DNA of 26,794 nucleotides from a virus: positions 1-26,794 of the IMG/VR virus record IMGVR_UViG_3300020457_000079; one strand, given 5' to 3'. The position numbers and the translations under genes are program-made. The notes below the pieces were generated by a model, which saw only the letters and a list, made by a program, of their open reading frames with translations, searched no databases and was not told where the DNA came from. Shown here piece after piece: positions 6,742 through 14,968 of the stretch (the stretch's first letter is position 1; the number at the start of each line of letters is the position of its first letter).

Positions 6742-8186
6742 ATATCTATCTTTTCTATATTATACGGATAATTTGCCTCTTTGTAAAACTTTTTTCTTTG
6801 TGTTAGATGTCTTTTTGCAAATTTACATGAACTGGTAATATCCCATATTTGAACTTTGTCTTTGTCCTCTGCTTTACGTATACCTCTACCTATACTTTGA
6901 ATTACCCTAACGAAAGACTTGCCAGGTTCAATAAGAACAAGATTGAATATCCTAGGAATATTAATTCCAACGGATGCGACCCCATAAGTTGCAATAATGA
7001 TTTTGTTTTGTGTTGTAGACACTTCATCGTAGTGCTCTTTCCTTTCTAAATTTTTAGTTGATCCTGATATAAACACAGAATCCTTTAATTTTTTCTGTAA
7101 TATTTCTCCCGCGGATATTCTGTCTACTAAAATCAATGTATTCCCCGATGATGAAATATCTTTTATTGTTTGTGCCACCCAAGTCATTCGAGTGCTATCC
7201 GTAGTTAGCCATTTCAGTTCTTCTGGATAATTTTTAAACTCTTTAAGGTCTTGTGTTTGTAAAACATTCACGTGACAATTAGCAAGTACACCTTTATCTT
7301 GTAATTCCTTTGCAGGCAGTTTGTTAATAACATCTCCTATCGAACATTTAATTCCCATGAATTCATAATCTGCTTTAGGAACTGTGCCAGTCAATCCCCA
7401 ACGTATTCCACAATGTGCAAATGCACCAGTGAGCAATCTTTTAAGTACATCTGCTTTTGCCATGTGTACCTCATCTATAATCACAGTGTTTATGCCTTCA
7501 CAAAATTCTTTAAACTCTGTGCTATGTTCATTTTTTGCTTTCTTCTCAAGCACATTCAGTGATTGCCAGGTTGCTATTGTGTTATATCTGCCAACTTCTT
7601 TTCTGTCTCCATAATAAACACCTGTGTCTAAGTTACAAGCAAGAAAGTCTTCTTCTGTTTGTGTAACCAGACTTTTGTTTGGAACTATTGTGAGTGTCCT
7701 TCCGTACGGTTCGACCAATTGGCATAATGCCGCAGTAATGATTGTCTTACCTGCACCAGTGGCGATCTCTTGTATGCTTTGTGGATTTGCAATAAATTTG
7801 TTTATTGTTTCTACTTGATAGTCCCTCAATTCTATTGGTTGTCCAGCCATTGGGTGGTTTGGTGGCCAATTGATGTGTGATAGATAATTTTTGTCTATTG
7901 CATTAAATTCAAAATCATGTTTTTCTCTTTCGTCTTTGAAATCAACATACACACCACCTTCTTCTAATATGGGTAATATTTGATCTACAAGATTTAAGTA
8001 TGTTGTACCACCTAGACCGAAGAATGCAATCTTGCCGTCCCAACGTCCTAATTTTACAGCAGGTAAGTGGAACGCATATGGGATTTGATATTTGAATTTT
8101 TGATGTAGACGTTGTCTCCATTTCAAGTCTAAGTTTTCAAACTTGACATTTACTTCGTCTTTTATTACCAGTTTACATGAACTCAT
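6738..8186 (-). CDS. uvsW: UvsW, SF2 ATP-dependent DNA helicase
   Basis: SF2 helicase that in T4 unwinds branched DNA and R-loops and helps switch from origin- to recombination-dependent replication. An N-terminal DNA-binding region (1-115) leads into RDYQ (121-124, Q-motif), Walker A ATGAGKT (142-148), DEVH (238-241) and GLTGT (264-268). The second RecA domain carries ATYGVASVGINIP (399-411) and the arginine-finger motif QSIGRGIRK (430-438). The 482 aa are close to T4 UvsW. It overlaps its neighbours by 4 bases on each side, so it is translated as part of the operon headed by the 446-aa gene. Identity is secure. Confidence 0.93.
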   Translation of the reverse strand: MSSCKLVIKDEVNVKFENLDLKWRQRLHQKFKYQIPYAFHLPAVKLGRWDGKIAFFGLGGTTYLNLVDQILPILEEGGVYVDFKDEREKHDFEFNAIDKNYLSHINWPPNHPMAGQPIELRDYQVETINKFIANPQSIQEIATGAGKTIITAALCQLVEPYGRTLTIVPNKSLVTQTEEDFLACNLDTGVYYGDRKEVGRYNTIATWQSLNVLEKKAKNEHSTEFKEFCEGINTVIIDEVHMAKADVLKRLLTGAFAHCGIRWGLTGTVPKADYEFMGIKCSIGDVINKLPAKELQDKGVLANCHVNVLQTQDLKEFKNYPEELKWLTTDSTRMTWVAQTIKDISSSGNTLILVDRISAGEILQKKLKDSVFISGSTKNLERKEHYDEVSTTQNKIIIATYGVASVGINIPRIFNLVLIEPGKSFVRVIQSIGRGIRKAEDKDKVQIWDITSSCKFAKRHLTQRKKFYKEANYPYNIEKIDI

Positions 8187-9523
8187 ATTTTGTCTATAGC
8201 ACTTCCATAATTTGTATATGTGCTATAATACAATCTTTTATGAATATTTTCAAGCCATTTCCTTACAGTTTCTCCATAAGGTGCATAAGAATTGCTTACC
8301 CAACTTAATGTTGTCAAAGGTCTTATACCAGATTTCATTAAAGTTCGAGGTATTTTGTTTCTGATAAAAATAATTTTTGTATTTTTACCAATAAATTTAT
8401 TCTTTTCCGATCGTTTATGCAAAGTTTTAAATTCATTATAGATGTTTGTTTTTTGTTCCTTTGTCATATCTGTACGGTATAAATGTGAATACGGATTGTC
8501 TAACATATCCAAGTTATCGTTAGATACCTCTTCGTCATTAGGATCTGCCATTGGATACTTTGCCAAATCAAATCCCCATGCAACTTGTTTATCTGTAATA
8601 CCTTGTTCGGTAAAAGCATAAAACCAATTTGTCATGTCCTGTATATCTTCAGGAGAATTTATATCGCTCATAGGAACAATTAAAGGAAATAAGTCAAGTT
8701 CTTCACAAGCAGATAAAACTTGATTCCGACTCCAAAGCAACGGATCGATATGAACTTCCTTTGTTTTTGTTACTGCAATTTTTTCAGCAAGTGTATCAAC
8801 CTTATCCGGAGTAATTGGAACTCCTAATCCAAATGTTTTAAGACTATCTACCTGTTGTAGTAGTGGCTTAATTGTAATATTACTTTTCCAGTAAGCATTT
8901 AAAGATTCAGATGCGTTTTCTAACCCTAAATTTTTCTTGCCAACAACAACTTGTACGTGTTTAAATTCTTTCTTTTCTTTTCTAATTTGTTCGAAATCTT
9001 CAAACATTGTTTGATCAGTAAATTTAAAATCATATCTAGTTCCAATTAACGTGATATAATATGCAACAACTTCTGTGTATTTTGCTGTCCAACGTTTTGA
9101 TTCTCCGTCGTACCTAAAGTATCCTGCAGGCAAGCCACGTTTATCTTTTAAACAACGTATCAAGGCAATTATTTTTTCATTATAAGGAAATCGTATTTCT
9201 AACTCGTCCTCGTTCTCATCATTTGTGTATTTTTCAATTACTTTAGCATAATCAATTTTTCTAAAAGGATCTCTCCATTTTGGATTCTCACAAATGTCAC
9301 TTATATCTACTTTATATTTTTCAAATAATGTCTTGTATCTCTTTAATATTCTAAGTCCTAGCATGGCTTGTTTTTCAGTCCACGGATACAGTGTTTGAGC
9401 AAGTGAGTTTATTGTTGCACGGTCTTTGTCATGAGCCTGAAATCCTTCCCAAAAATGCTCATTATATGCTAATATTTCTATGCATTCTTGTACAGTTTGG
9501 GGTATTTTATGAGTCGATAACAT
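8183..9523 (-). CDS. Unknown 446-aa protein, head of the replication operon; HARP-like segment
   Basis: The protein starts MLSTHKIPQTVQECIEIL and shows no Walker or other catalytic motif. Residues about 105-165 (FPYNEKIIALIRCLK, then YFRYDGESKRWTAKY) have the shape of HARP or SF2 N-terminal DNA-contact domains: a hydrophobic helix, then RYD-x-x-x-KRWT, then a helix. The C-terminal third has VFIRNKIPR-like strands and could be a degenerate helicase half, but I cannot show this. It is the first gene after the strong sigma70-type promoter (9560-9587) and overlaps uvsW by 4 bases. I suggest a UvsW partner or DNA-remodelling protein with DNA-binding activity only. The gene itself is certain; the function is not. 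Confidence 0.8.
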   Translation of the reverse strand: MLSTHKIPQTVQECIEILAYNEHFWEGFQAHDKDRATINSLAQTLYPWTEKQAMLGLRILKRYKTLFEKYKVDISDICENPKWRDPFRKIDYAKVIEKYTNDENEDELEIRFPYNEKIIALIRCLKDKRGLPAGYFRYDGESKRWTAKYTEVVAYYITLIGTRYDFKFTDQTMFEDFEQIRKEKKEFKHVQVVVGKKNLGLENASESLNAYWKSNITIKPLLQQVDSLKTFGLGVPITPDKVDTLAEKIAVTKTKEVHIDPLLWSRNQVLSACEELDLFPLIVPMSDINSPEDIQDMTNWFYAFTEQGITDKQVAWGFDLAKYPMADPNDEEVSNDNLDMLDNPYSHLYRTDMTKEQKTNIYNEFKTLHKRSEKNKFIGKNTKIIFIRNKIPRTLMKSGIRPLTTLSWVSNSYAPYGETVRKWLENIHKRLYYSTYTNYGSAIDKI

Positions 9524-9559
9524 ATGCTAAATTCCAGTTAAATACAGTTATTACGCACA

Positions 9560-9587
9560 ATTATAACATAGATGGTAAAAAGGTCAA
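9560..9587 (-). promoter_or_regulatory. sigma70-type promoter with extended -10, heading the replication operon
   Basis: On the minus strand TTGACC (9582-9587) and TATAAT (9560-9565) are separated by 16 bases, and TGT precedes the -10, giving an extended TGn element. The start would fall near 9553, about 30 bases before the ATG at 9523. This is close to the bacterial consensus and suggests early expression by unmodified host RNA polymerase. Confidence 0.75.
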
Positions 9588-9598
9588 CCGCATAAGAT

Positions 9599-10012
9599 AT
9601 GAATAAAAGAAGAAAAACACAGAAATTTAAAAAACATTTGGAAAAAGTGTTGAACAGGCCTAGTACCCAACAACCATATTATACAAATATGCATGGGATT
9701 AAGTCATGGTACGATCACTATAACGTTGCCTTGTTTGACAACAAATTACCGTATTTTGATGAAATAAAAATAAAAAGAATACATGGTGCATTAGGACAGG
9801 TTGTTTATACAACTTATAAAACTAAAGATAAGCATTATGTTCTTGAGATGTTACCAAAATATCCAACCAAAAAAATGTTTTTAGAAACGTTGGTACATGA
9901 AATGATACATTTATATCAAATGAAAGTGCGAAACAACACAGGTAACCATAACAAATTATTTTATAGTTTCAAAAGCAAACTTAATTTTTTAGGTCTAGAA
10001 CTTTCTCGATAA
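9599..10012 (+). CDS. SprT-like zinc metalloprotease
   Basis: A 137-aa protein with the SprT fold signature: HEMIH at residues 100-104 (two zinc His and catalytic Glu), with a third His likely at H117 in the following NHNKLF segment. The region before it (KSWYDHYNVALFDNKLP, about 35-51) matches the SprT-family start, where the F..LP motif precedes the zinc site. SprT/Spartan relatives cleave DNA-bound proteins; a phage copy may clear proteins from DNA or act in host takeover, which is inference. It lies divergently from the replication operon. Its last 32 bases overlap the end of the minus-strand GT42-like gene. Confidence 0.85.
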   Translation: MNKRRKTQKFKKHLEKVLNRPSTQQPYYTNMHGIKSWYDHYNVALFDNKLPYFDEIKIKRIHGALGQVVYTTYKTKDKHYVLEMLPKYPTKKMFLETLVHEMIHLYQMKVRNNTGNHNKLFYSFKSKLNFLGLELSR

Positions 10013-10727
10013 ACTCTGCATAAGCCATAACCTTGTGATTCTTATGAGGTATTACTTTGATATAATCGGGCGGAGTATCATGTACAATAGTAAAATTGCA
10101 GTACGGTCTTCTTTTACAAATACTTTTATATTGTTGTAACCATGGCTCAAATATTGTATCACTATCTCTCTTGCCGTAGTTTTCTGTGTCTTGATAAATG
10201 TTGTTTAACTGATTTTTTCCGTACTCTCTGAAATCATATCCTATCAAATATATATTTTTGTGTCCGTGTATACAAGCGGTCCAGAATGCGGCATTACCTG
10301 ATATCCAATGAGGATTATGAGGGATCAAATTTAACTTATAATCCGATCTCGACATTTCGATTGCAGGCGCATAACATACAGTCTTTTCATACACTTTATC
10401 TTTCACAATTTTTTGAGACATAAATCTGTCAACACTGAACAAATACGTTGGGATAAAATCTCTATATAGAGCATTACAGCCATAAGTTTGTCCGTTGTTA
10501 TGCAACCAATTTAAATCTAATTTGTCTTGCCTTGACGGACCATTCCCTATACAGTATGCATTTCCTTGTGGCACTGCCTTAATTCTATCTTCGACCCATT
10601 CACGTTCTTCAATTTTTTTGCCTTGACGTATTGTCATACGTGCAATTATTTCTTCGCCTTGATACTGTGTCCATTCTATAGGTTGATCTGGATCCGGTCG
10701 TTTGCCAATGTGAAATACTTGTTTCAT
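9981..10727 (-). CDS. Glycosyltransferase, GT42/DUF115-like (sialyltransferase fold)
   Basis: The 248-aa protein has the nucleotide-sugar signature AYCIGNGPSR (about 57-66), followed by a GCNALYRDF segment and a SVD strand. SGNAAFWTACIHGHKNIYLIGYDF then matches the bacterial CstII-type order (SG.....A..LG...IYL.G.DF). This suggests transfer of a sugar, possibly a nonulosonic acid, to a glycan; the substrate is unknown. The DUF115/MptE-like group is the alternative, because it shares the GNGPS strand. It ends the minus-strand operon 12902-9981 and overlaps the ParB-fold gene by an ATGA. The tail overlaps the SprT-like gene by 32 bases. Confidence 0.7.
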   Translation of the reverse strand: MKQVFHIGKRPDPDQPIEWTQYQGEEIIARMTIRQGKKIEEREWVEDRIKAVPQGNAYCIGNGPSRQDKLDLNWLHNNGQTYGCNALYRDFIPTYLFSVDRFMSQKIVKDKVYEKTVCYAPAIEMSRSDYKLNLIPHNPHWISGNAAFWTACIHGHKNIYLIGYDFREYGKNQLNNIYQDTENYGKRDSDTIFEPWLQQYKSICKRRPYCNFTIVHDTPPDYIKVIPHKNHKVMAYAEFIEKVLDLKN

Positions 10728-11152
10728 TCAATCTCCATTAATTTGTAAAATGCCCAACTATTAATTAGGCCACTTACTCCTAAATTATAATTTTGTTCTT
10801 GATCTATATCTCTTAAAATTTTATTTGCTTTTGCTAATCCTAAACCTGACTTTATAGGAATTATAAGTGCCATTATTTGATCGTCTTTCATTTTCTTTGC
10901 CGCTTGTACTCTATGCCATCCATCACAAAGAACGTAGTATCCTGTATCTTTTATTGGTGCAACCAATATTGGATTTAAAGGTTCTGATTGTTTTGTAAGT
11001 TTCTTTATCCAATCTCGTTTTTCTTTGTTCAATGGTCGTTCTGCTCCTAGTCCTAGTTCTGCTAAGGTGATTAACTTATCAATCTTTACTTGTATAGGTT
11101 TTACTATTTTTTTATGTATTTTTCTAACAGTCTTTCTCTTATCCTTGCCCAT
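10724..11152 (-). CDS. ParB-like (ParB/Srx-fold) protein, 142 aa
   Basis: A basic N-terminus (KDKRKTVRKIHKKIVKP) leads into the fold: a strand NPILVAPIKDTGYYVL followed by CDGWHRVQAAKKM, where DGWHR (77-81) is the GxHR-type nucleotide-binding loop of ParB/sulfiredoxin-like domains. No DNA-binding helix-turn-helix or ParB C-terminal dimer domain is evident, so this is a free-standing domain protein. Such proteins in phages are often annotated as nucleases, or are linked to kinase or base-modification chemistry. The start at 11152 has the ribosome site AGAAGGA, although it sits 49 bases inside the upstream gene. It is fully embedded in the glycosyltransferase operon. Confidence 0.75.
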   Translation of the reverse strand: MGKDKRKTVRKIHKKIVKPIQVKIDKLITLAELGLGAERPLNKEKRDWIKKLTKQSEPLNPILVAPIKDTGYYVLCDGWHRVQAAKKMKDDQIMALIIPIKSGLGLAKANKILRDIDQEQNYNLGVSGLINSWAFYKLMEIE

Positions 11153-11982
11153 GGCTTTCCTTCTCTAAATTCTTCTGTGAACCATTCTGTATATGATAAC
11201 TGATTTGCCCAGTTTTGTCTAGCCGGCATTGCCGGGTGTAATATATCTGACAAATCCGTATTACCAACATCATGGCATAAACTTTTCTCTGACACAAACA
11301 CAGGTATACCGTGTATTACTGCCTCCATGGCAGGGTTTGAACTGTGATTGACCACTGCCCAGGTTGATGCTAAAATTTTTTTAAAGTCAGTATCATCGTA
11401 TGTATTCCAATCACGTTTAGGTAAATTTACTCTGACGTGTTTATATTTGTGTTCTGGAAAATTATGAACTATATTTCTTGGGTGTGGTCTTATTACAATT
11501 GGTTTGTCTGTATATCTTCTTATTTCTTCAATACAATTTTTAAAATAGGATTTAAGTCCAGGATTTTCTCTCCACTGATGACTATTGTGATGTTGTCCAC
11601 ATATTACTATTACGTTACCTGTTTGCTTCCACGGTCTAAATTGATGATTAAAAAGTGGCCAACGTTTGTCATCATATGTCTGATTTGCAAAGTCTGCCTC
11701 TCGATTGATTCCGTTTATACCCATTTTGAAAGATGAATTTCTACGTAGTCCGCCTACCTCTAATACAACAACTGGTCTTCCTGTGCCTCTAAATTTTTCC
11801 CAAACTTCTTTATTAGGTTGCATCCGTCCTTGCCAAAGTACCGACCAAATTACTGCAACATCACAGTTCCTATCCTCTCCTATAAAAACTTTTTCACCCT
11901 TTGATTTTAAATGTTCAATAAGTGCGGCGAATACCGGCTTTCCGTTTAAACTTGAATTTTCAGGGTAGAGTGCAATTCTCAT
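11104..11982 (-). CDS. GT-B-like glycosyltransferase, paralog A (capsule polysaccharide type)
   Basis: A 292-aa protein of a GT-B-like family related to capsule or Kdo-type transferases. The diagnostic C-terminal half holds PIVIRPHPRN (the HP nucleotide-sugar motif), then WAVVNHSSNPAMEAVIHGIPVF, NTDLSDI and a YTEWFTEEFREGKPW tail. The N-terminal half has a short Rossmann start, MRIALYPENSSLN. The same order of blocks occurs in three other genes of this window (12928-13947, 14969-15781, 18127-18948), so they are diverged copies. The start is coupled to the upstream GT by TAATG. The ParB-fold gene begins inside its last 49 bases. Donor and acceptor are not deducible. Confidence 0.75.
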   Translation of the reverse strand: MRIALYPENSSLNGKPVFAALIEHLKSKGEKVFIGEDRNCDVAVIWSVLWQGRMQPNKEVWEKFRGTGRPVVVLEVGGLRRNSSFKMGINGINREADFANQTYDDKRWPLFNHQFRPWKQTGNVIVICGQHHNSHQWRENPGLKSYFKNCIEEIRRYTDKPIVIRPHPRNIVHNFPEHKYKHVRVNLPKRDWNTYDDTDFKKILASTWAVVNHSSNPAMEAVIHGIPVFVSEKSLCHDVGNTDLSDILHPAMPARQNWANQLSYTEWFTEEFREGKPWARIRERLLEKYIKK

Positions 11983-12902
11983 TAATTTCCTTGTGTTCCT
12001 TTTGCTACTTTACTGATAATATCTTCTGCTTGTTTTGGATCAAATCCACTTTTAGCAAATGGATCATAACTTTCAACACTTTGCCAATATTCTTCTGGTC
12101 GATTAGATCTTAGGTCTGTTGCAGAACTTTTACCTTTTACTTTTCTTTTGCCTTTCATGTGATCGACATAAGCACCAAGAACACTATTAATAAAAACATG
12201 ATGTCCTTTTGCACCTGCACCTTTGCCTATATCGTAACCATCATTTGGGGCAACTTCTTTTAGTACTTGCCAAAATACATAGGAATCATGCCATTCGAGA
12301 TGTTCAAAAATTGTATCTTTATTATATAAATCAATCCAAGTATCAATAAATGAATTAATTAAGTAATGCCTTTTATTGTAACTAACCCAACCACACTCAG
12401 GATATTTTTCTCCCCTACCCAAAAAATTTACTAACTTATCAACTGGCATTAGATTAAGGACAAAATCTTTTGGTATAGGTCTAAAAGTATATGTGTCTGC
12501 GTCTAACCATAAAACAACATCGACATCTATGTTTTTTATTGCATGAGCAACTGCAAATGTTTTATGTGCAAATCTTACTGCGTCCCATAAGAAAGAGCCT
12601 TTACCTTTATCGTTTTTTCCTGCATTTGGATTTCTACGTACACCACCTGGTATCTCTTGTAGTTCTCCATTTGCAACTGGATCATCTTTATGTCTGTTTT
12701 TAAAACTAACTAAATCAGGATTTTCTTTTTCTAAATCAATATAAATTATTTTTTCGTGTTGCAATGGCGGTAGTTCTTTTTCGTAATACACATATAATTT
12801 TACATCATCGGGCCAATTTTCTACAAAACTTTCTAACATTCTTTTCCCATACGCCTCCCAACGGTTTGGTGGGAAAGTTGTAATAACCGCTAATCTTCTC
12901 AT
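11982..12902 (-). CDS. GT-A glycosyltransferase with DxD motif
   Basis: A 306-aa protein whose start, MRRLAVITTFPPNRWEAYG, is followed by a first Rossmann half. The metal-binding motif VLWLDADTYTFRP (DxD near residue 137) marks a GT-A fold. The later segments HDSYVFWQVLK and KGHHVFINSVLGAYVDHMKGKRK match the acceptor-side and HxxG-type regions of such enzymes. The ribosome site AAAGGAAAA lies before the ATG. It is the first gene of the minus-strand glycan operon and shares one base with the next. An ATTAAATA late-type element sits about 28 bases upstream. Confidence 0.75.
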   Translation of the reverse strand: MRRLAVITTFPPNRWEAYGKRMLESFVENWPDDVKLYVYYEKELPPLQHEKIIYIDLEKENPDLVSFKNRHKDDPVANGELQEIPGGVRRNPNAGKNDKGKGSFLWDAVRFAHKTFAVAHAIKNIDVDVVLWLDADTYTFRPIPKDFVLNLMPVDKLVNFLGRGEKYPECGWVSYNKRHYLINSFIDTWIDLYNKDTIFEHLEWHDSYVFWQVLKEVAPNDGYDIGKGAGAKGHHVFINSVLGAYVDHMKGKRKVKGKSSATDLRSNRPEEYWQSVESYDPFAKSGFDPKQAEDIISKVAKGTQGN

Positions 12903-12927
12903 GGTTGTTTTCCTTTGATAATTATAT

Positions 12928-13947
12928 ATGTATTTAATGAAAAGTCTTACAGTACAAATTTTTAGAAGAACAGTTAAGGATCGAAAACGTGGAGATTCTT
13001 ATAAGTTGTTGTACGACTTTGCCGAAGGAGTTAGAGCAGTAGGTGACAAAGTAGAAATCATAAACGAAAATATGACCGGACCAACACAGGACGGAGAAAT
13101 GGAAATTACTGCACCAATTGGTGTCATGTTTGGATACGGCGGTGATAGACAATTACATCATACAAAAGGTAGACGTCATATGCTTGTTCAAAATGCAAAA
13201 AATAAAGGTAGTGTTGTAATAACATTTGATGGGGGTTTGTGTTCAAGTTTTGGTAATACAGCAGGTGTGCCAAACCACAGATACAGAGTTGCCCTGTGGA
13301 CACCAATGCGTAATGGAAACTTTTTAGCAGATAACTCACCCGACGATAGATGGAAAGAAATGCAAAGTTTGTTTAATATTGGAAGTTACGAATGGCAAAA
13401 ACCAAAAGATGACGCACCTATTTTATTTGTTTTACAACCAAAAGATAATTGGAGCATGAATGAATTAGATCCTATTGAATGGTTTAATGATGTTTATAAA
13501 AAAATAAGACCATTGACAAAAAGAAAATTATTAATTCGTCCACATCCAAATAATGTTGCATCAATGGATGAAAGGAGAAATGAGTTTCCTGATGATTGTG
13601 AATTAATAATTGGACAAAAACATTTTGCCGGTGATGAAAAAAAGTACTATAGATTTAACTTCCAGGACGCATTAAATAATTGTCATGCTGTTATTACTCA
13701 CAACTCTACTGCCAGCGTCGACTCTTGCATTCGTGGAATCCCTACCTTTGTTACCTCAGATCTTGCAATTTGTTGGCCAGTAGCAAATACTAATCTAGAA
13801 GATATAGAAAATCCAAAATATCCGGATAGAACACAATGGTTAAATGATCTAGGTTATATGATGTGGTCTGTGGACGAAATTCGTTCAGGTAAAGTTTATT
13901 CAAGATTCCGTAGCAAAATACTTGAATCTAATTTGATATCGTTGTAA
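12928..13947 (+). CDS. GT-B-like glycosyltransferase, paralog B
   Basis: The longest of the four paralogs, with up to 339 aa. It repeats the family blocks: LLIRPHPNN, then AVITHNSTASVDSCIRGIPTF, NTNLEDIENP, and a W-LNDLGYMMWSVDEIRSG tail. The start is uncertain. The ATG at 12928 is used here, but a second in-frame ATG at 12937 (MKSLTVQIFRRT) looks more natural; neither has a clear Shine-Dalgarno. The gene diverges from the GT-A gene across a 25-base spacer and collides tail-to-tail with the GT61-like gene in a 52-base overlap. It probably acts on the same glycan as the neighbouring transferases; this is inference. Confidence 0.75.
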   Translation: MYLMKSLTVQIFRRTVKDRKRGDSYKLLYDFAEGVRAVGDKVEIINENMTGPTQDGEMEITAPIGVMFGYGGDRQLHHTKGRRHMLVQNAKNKGSVVITFDGGLCSSFGNTAGVPNHRYRVALWTPMRNGNFLADNSPDDRWKEMQSLFNIGSYEWQKPKDDAPILFVLQPKDNWSMNELDPIEWFNDVYKKIRPLTKRKLLIRPHPNNVASMDERRNEFPDDCELIIGQKHFAGDEKKYYRFNFQDALNNCHAVITHNSTASVDSCIRGIPTFVTSDLAICWPVANTNLEDIENPKYPDRTQWLNDLGYMMWSVDEIRSGKVYSRFRSKILESNLISL

Positions 13948-14939
13948 TCGTTTAATCTTTTATAAGTTTTTTCGTGTGTGGTTTTAGGTATAGGAACACA
14001 CTCTCCCATCAATACCTTATGGTCCAAGCCAAGCAAATATGAGAGATTAGGATAAACTTTTTTAGCAGTATGTTTATGAACAATTTCAATTACTTTAGTA
14101 CCTGGCAAACACCAAAGTAGATTAACAAGTCCTGCACCGTGAGTGCCAACAACGTGTGTTGCTTCTGCAAATGCTATCATTTGATCTAACACTGGCATCT
14201 CTTCGAGTCTCAAAACTTCCCATCCTTTTAGTATTGCAAATATTTCTTCTTTGTTTGATAATTTTCTAGAACCTACACCTCTGTCTATAAAAATTTTCCT
14301 ATGAGGGGGTTTTACTTTTTTATGTAAAAATCTTGAGCGTATAAAATTAACTGATTGTGGAATAATTACACCGTCATTATGATTGCACATTGTAGGAACG
14401 TATAAGTGTTTAAACTTCCATGTTTCGTTTTTAGGCATGACCACAAGTTTGATTTCTGGCATAATTTCAGTAATTATTTTTTCCATATATTCGCTTCTGT
14501 GAGGCATAATGTAAACAAAATCTTTAAAGGGTTTACTTAATCTTTTCTCTAGCAATCTCATTTTTGCAATTACATCTATCCATATGTGCCATGGGTTATT
14601 GCCAGAGGAAACGTCTATTGGCAACCATACAAATTTATTTGTGTCTGTGAATTCTTGTGTAGGCAAAGGAATGTTGACATCAACACTTTCACCCCACTTA
14701 GGATATATTCCTTGCCGAGGTCCTAATTTATTCTTTTGTTTCCATGTTAGCGGCCATACGTGTTCTGATATTAAACCACCCATTTTGGTTATTAAGAAAG
14801 GCCAGGTATGAACCATACAATCTTCAAACTCAGCAAGATAGGTAGAGTGTGTTTCAAAGTTTAAATATTTTTGAGGATAATCAATAACATCAAACTTGTC
14901 ATGGAAATACTGAATACTTTCGATATTTTTAACTTGCAT
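13896..14939 (-). CDS. GT61-family glycosyltransferase (DUF563)
   Basis: A 347-aa protein whose final third carries the GT61 signature: a DRGVGSRKLSN segment, an EEMPVLDQMIAFAEATHVVGTHGAGLVNLLW block with the HGAG motif, then PGTKVIEI. The N-terminal part contains the family's strand pattern (HSTYLAEFEDCMVH, WIDVIAKMRLLEK). In GT61 the HGAG region contributes to the sugar-nucleotide pocket; known activities are xylosyl- and GlcNAc-type transfers, but the phage substrate is unknown. It stands alone on the minus strand between plus-strand genes, with a 29-base divergent spacer on one side and the 52-base convergent overlap on the other. Confidence 0.8.
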   Translation of the reverse strand: MQVKNIESIQYFHDKFDVIDYPQKYLNFETHSTYLAEFEDCMVHTWPFLITKMGGLISEHVWPLTWKQKNKLGPRQGIYPKWGESVDVNIPLPTQEFTDTNKFVWLPIDVSSGNNPWHIWIDVIAKMRLLEKRLSKPFKDFVYIMPHRSEYMEKIITEIMPEIKLVVMPKNETWKFKHLYVPTMCNHNDGVIIPQSVNFIRSRFLHKKVKPPHRKIFIDRGVGSRKLSNKEEIFAILKGWEVLRLEEMPVLDQMIAFAEATHVVGTHGAGLVNLLWCLPGTKVIEIVHKHTAKKVYPNLSYLLGLDHKVLMGECVPIPKTTHEKTYKRLNDYNDIKLDSSILLRNLE

Positions 14940-14968
14940 AATTTCAATTATTTAATTACAATATAACT

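Noticed and set aside
14949-14956. ATTAAATA as a late promoter for the GT61-like gene
   Set aside because: It lies about 10 bases from the ATG, too close for a usable leader, and ATTAAATA is common in such AT-rich sequence.
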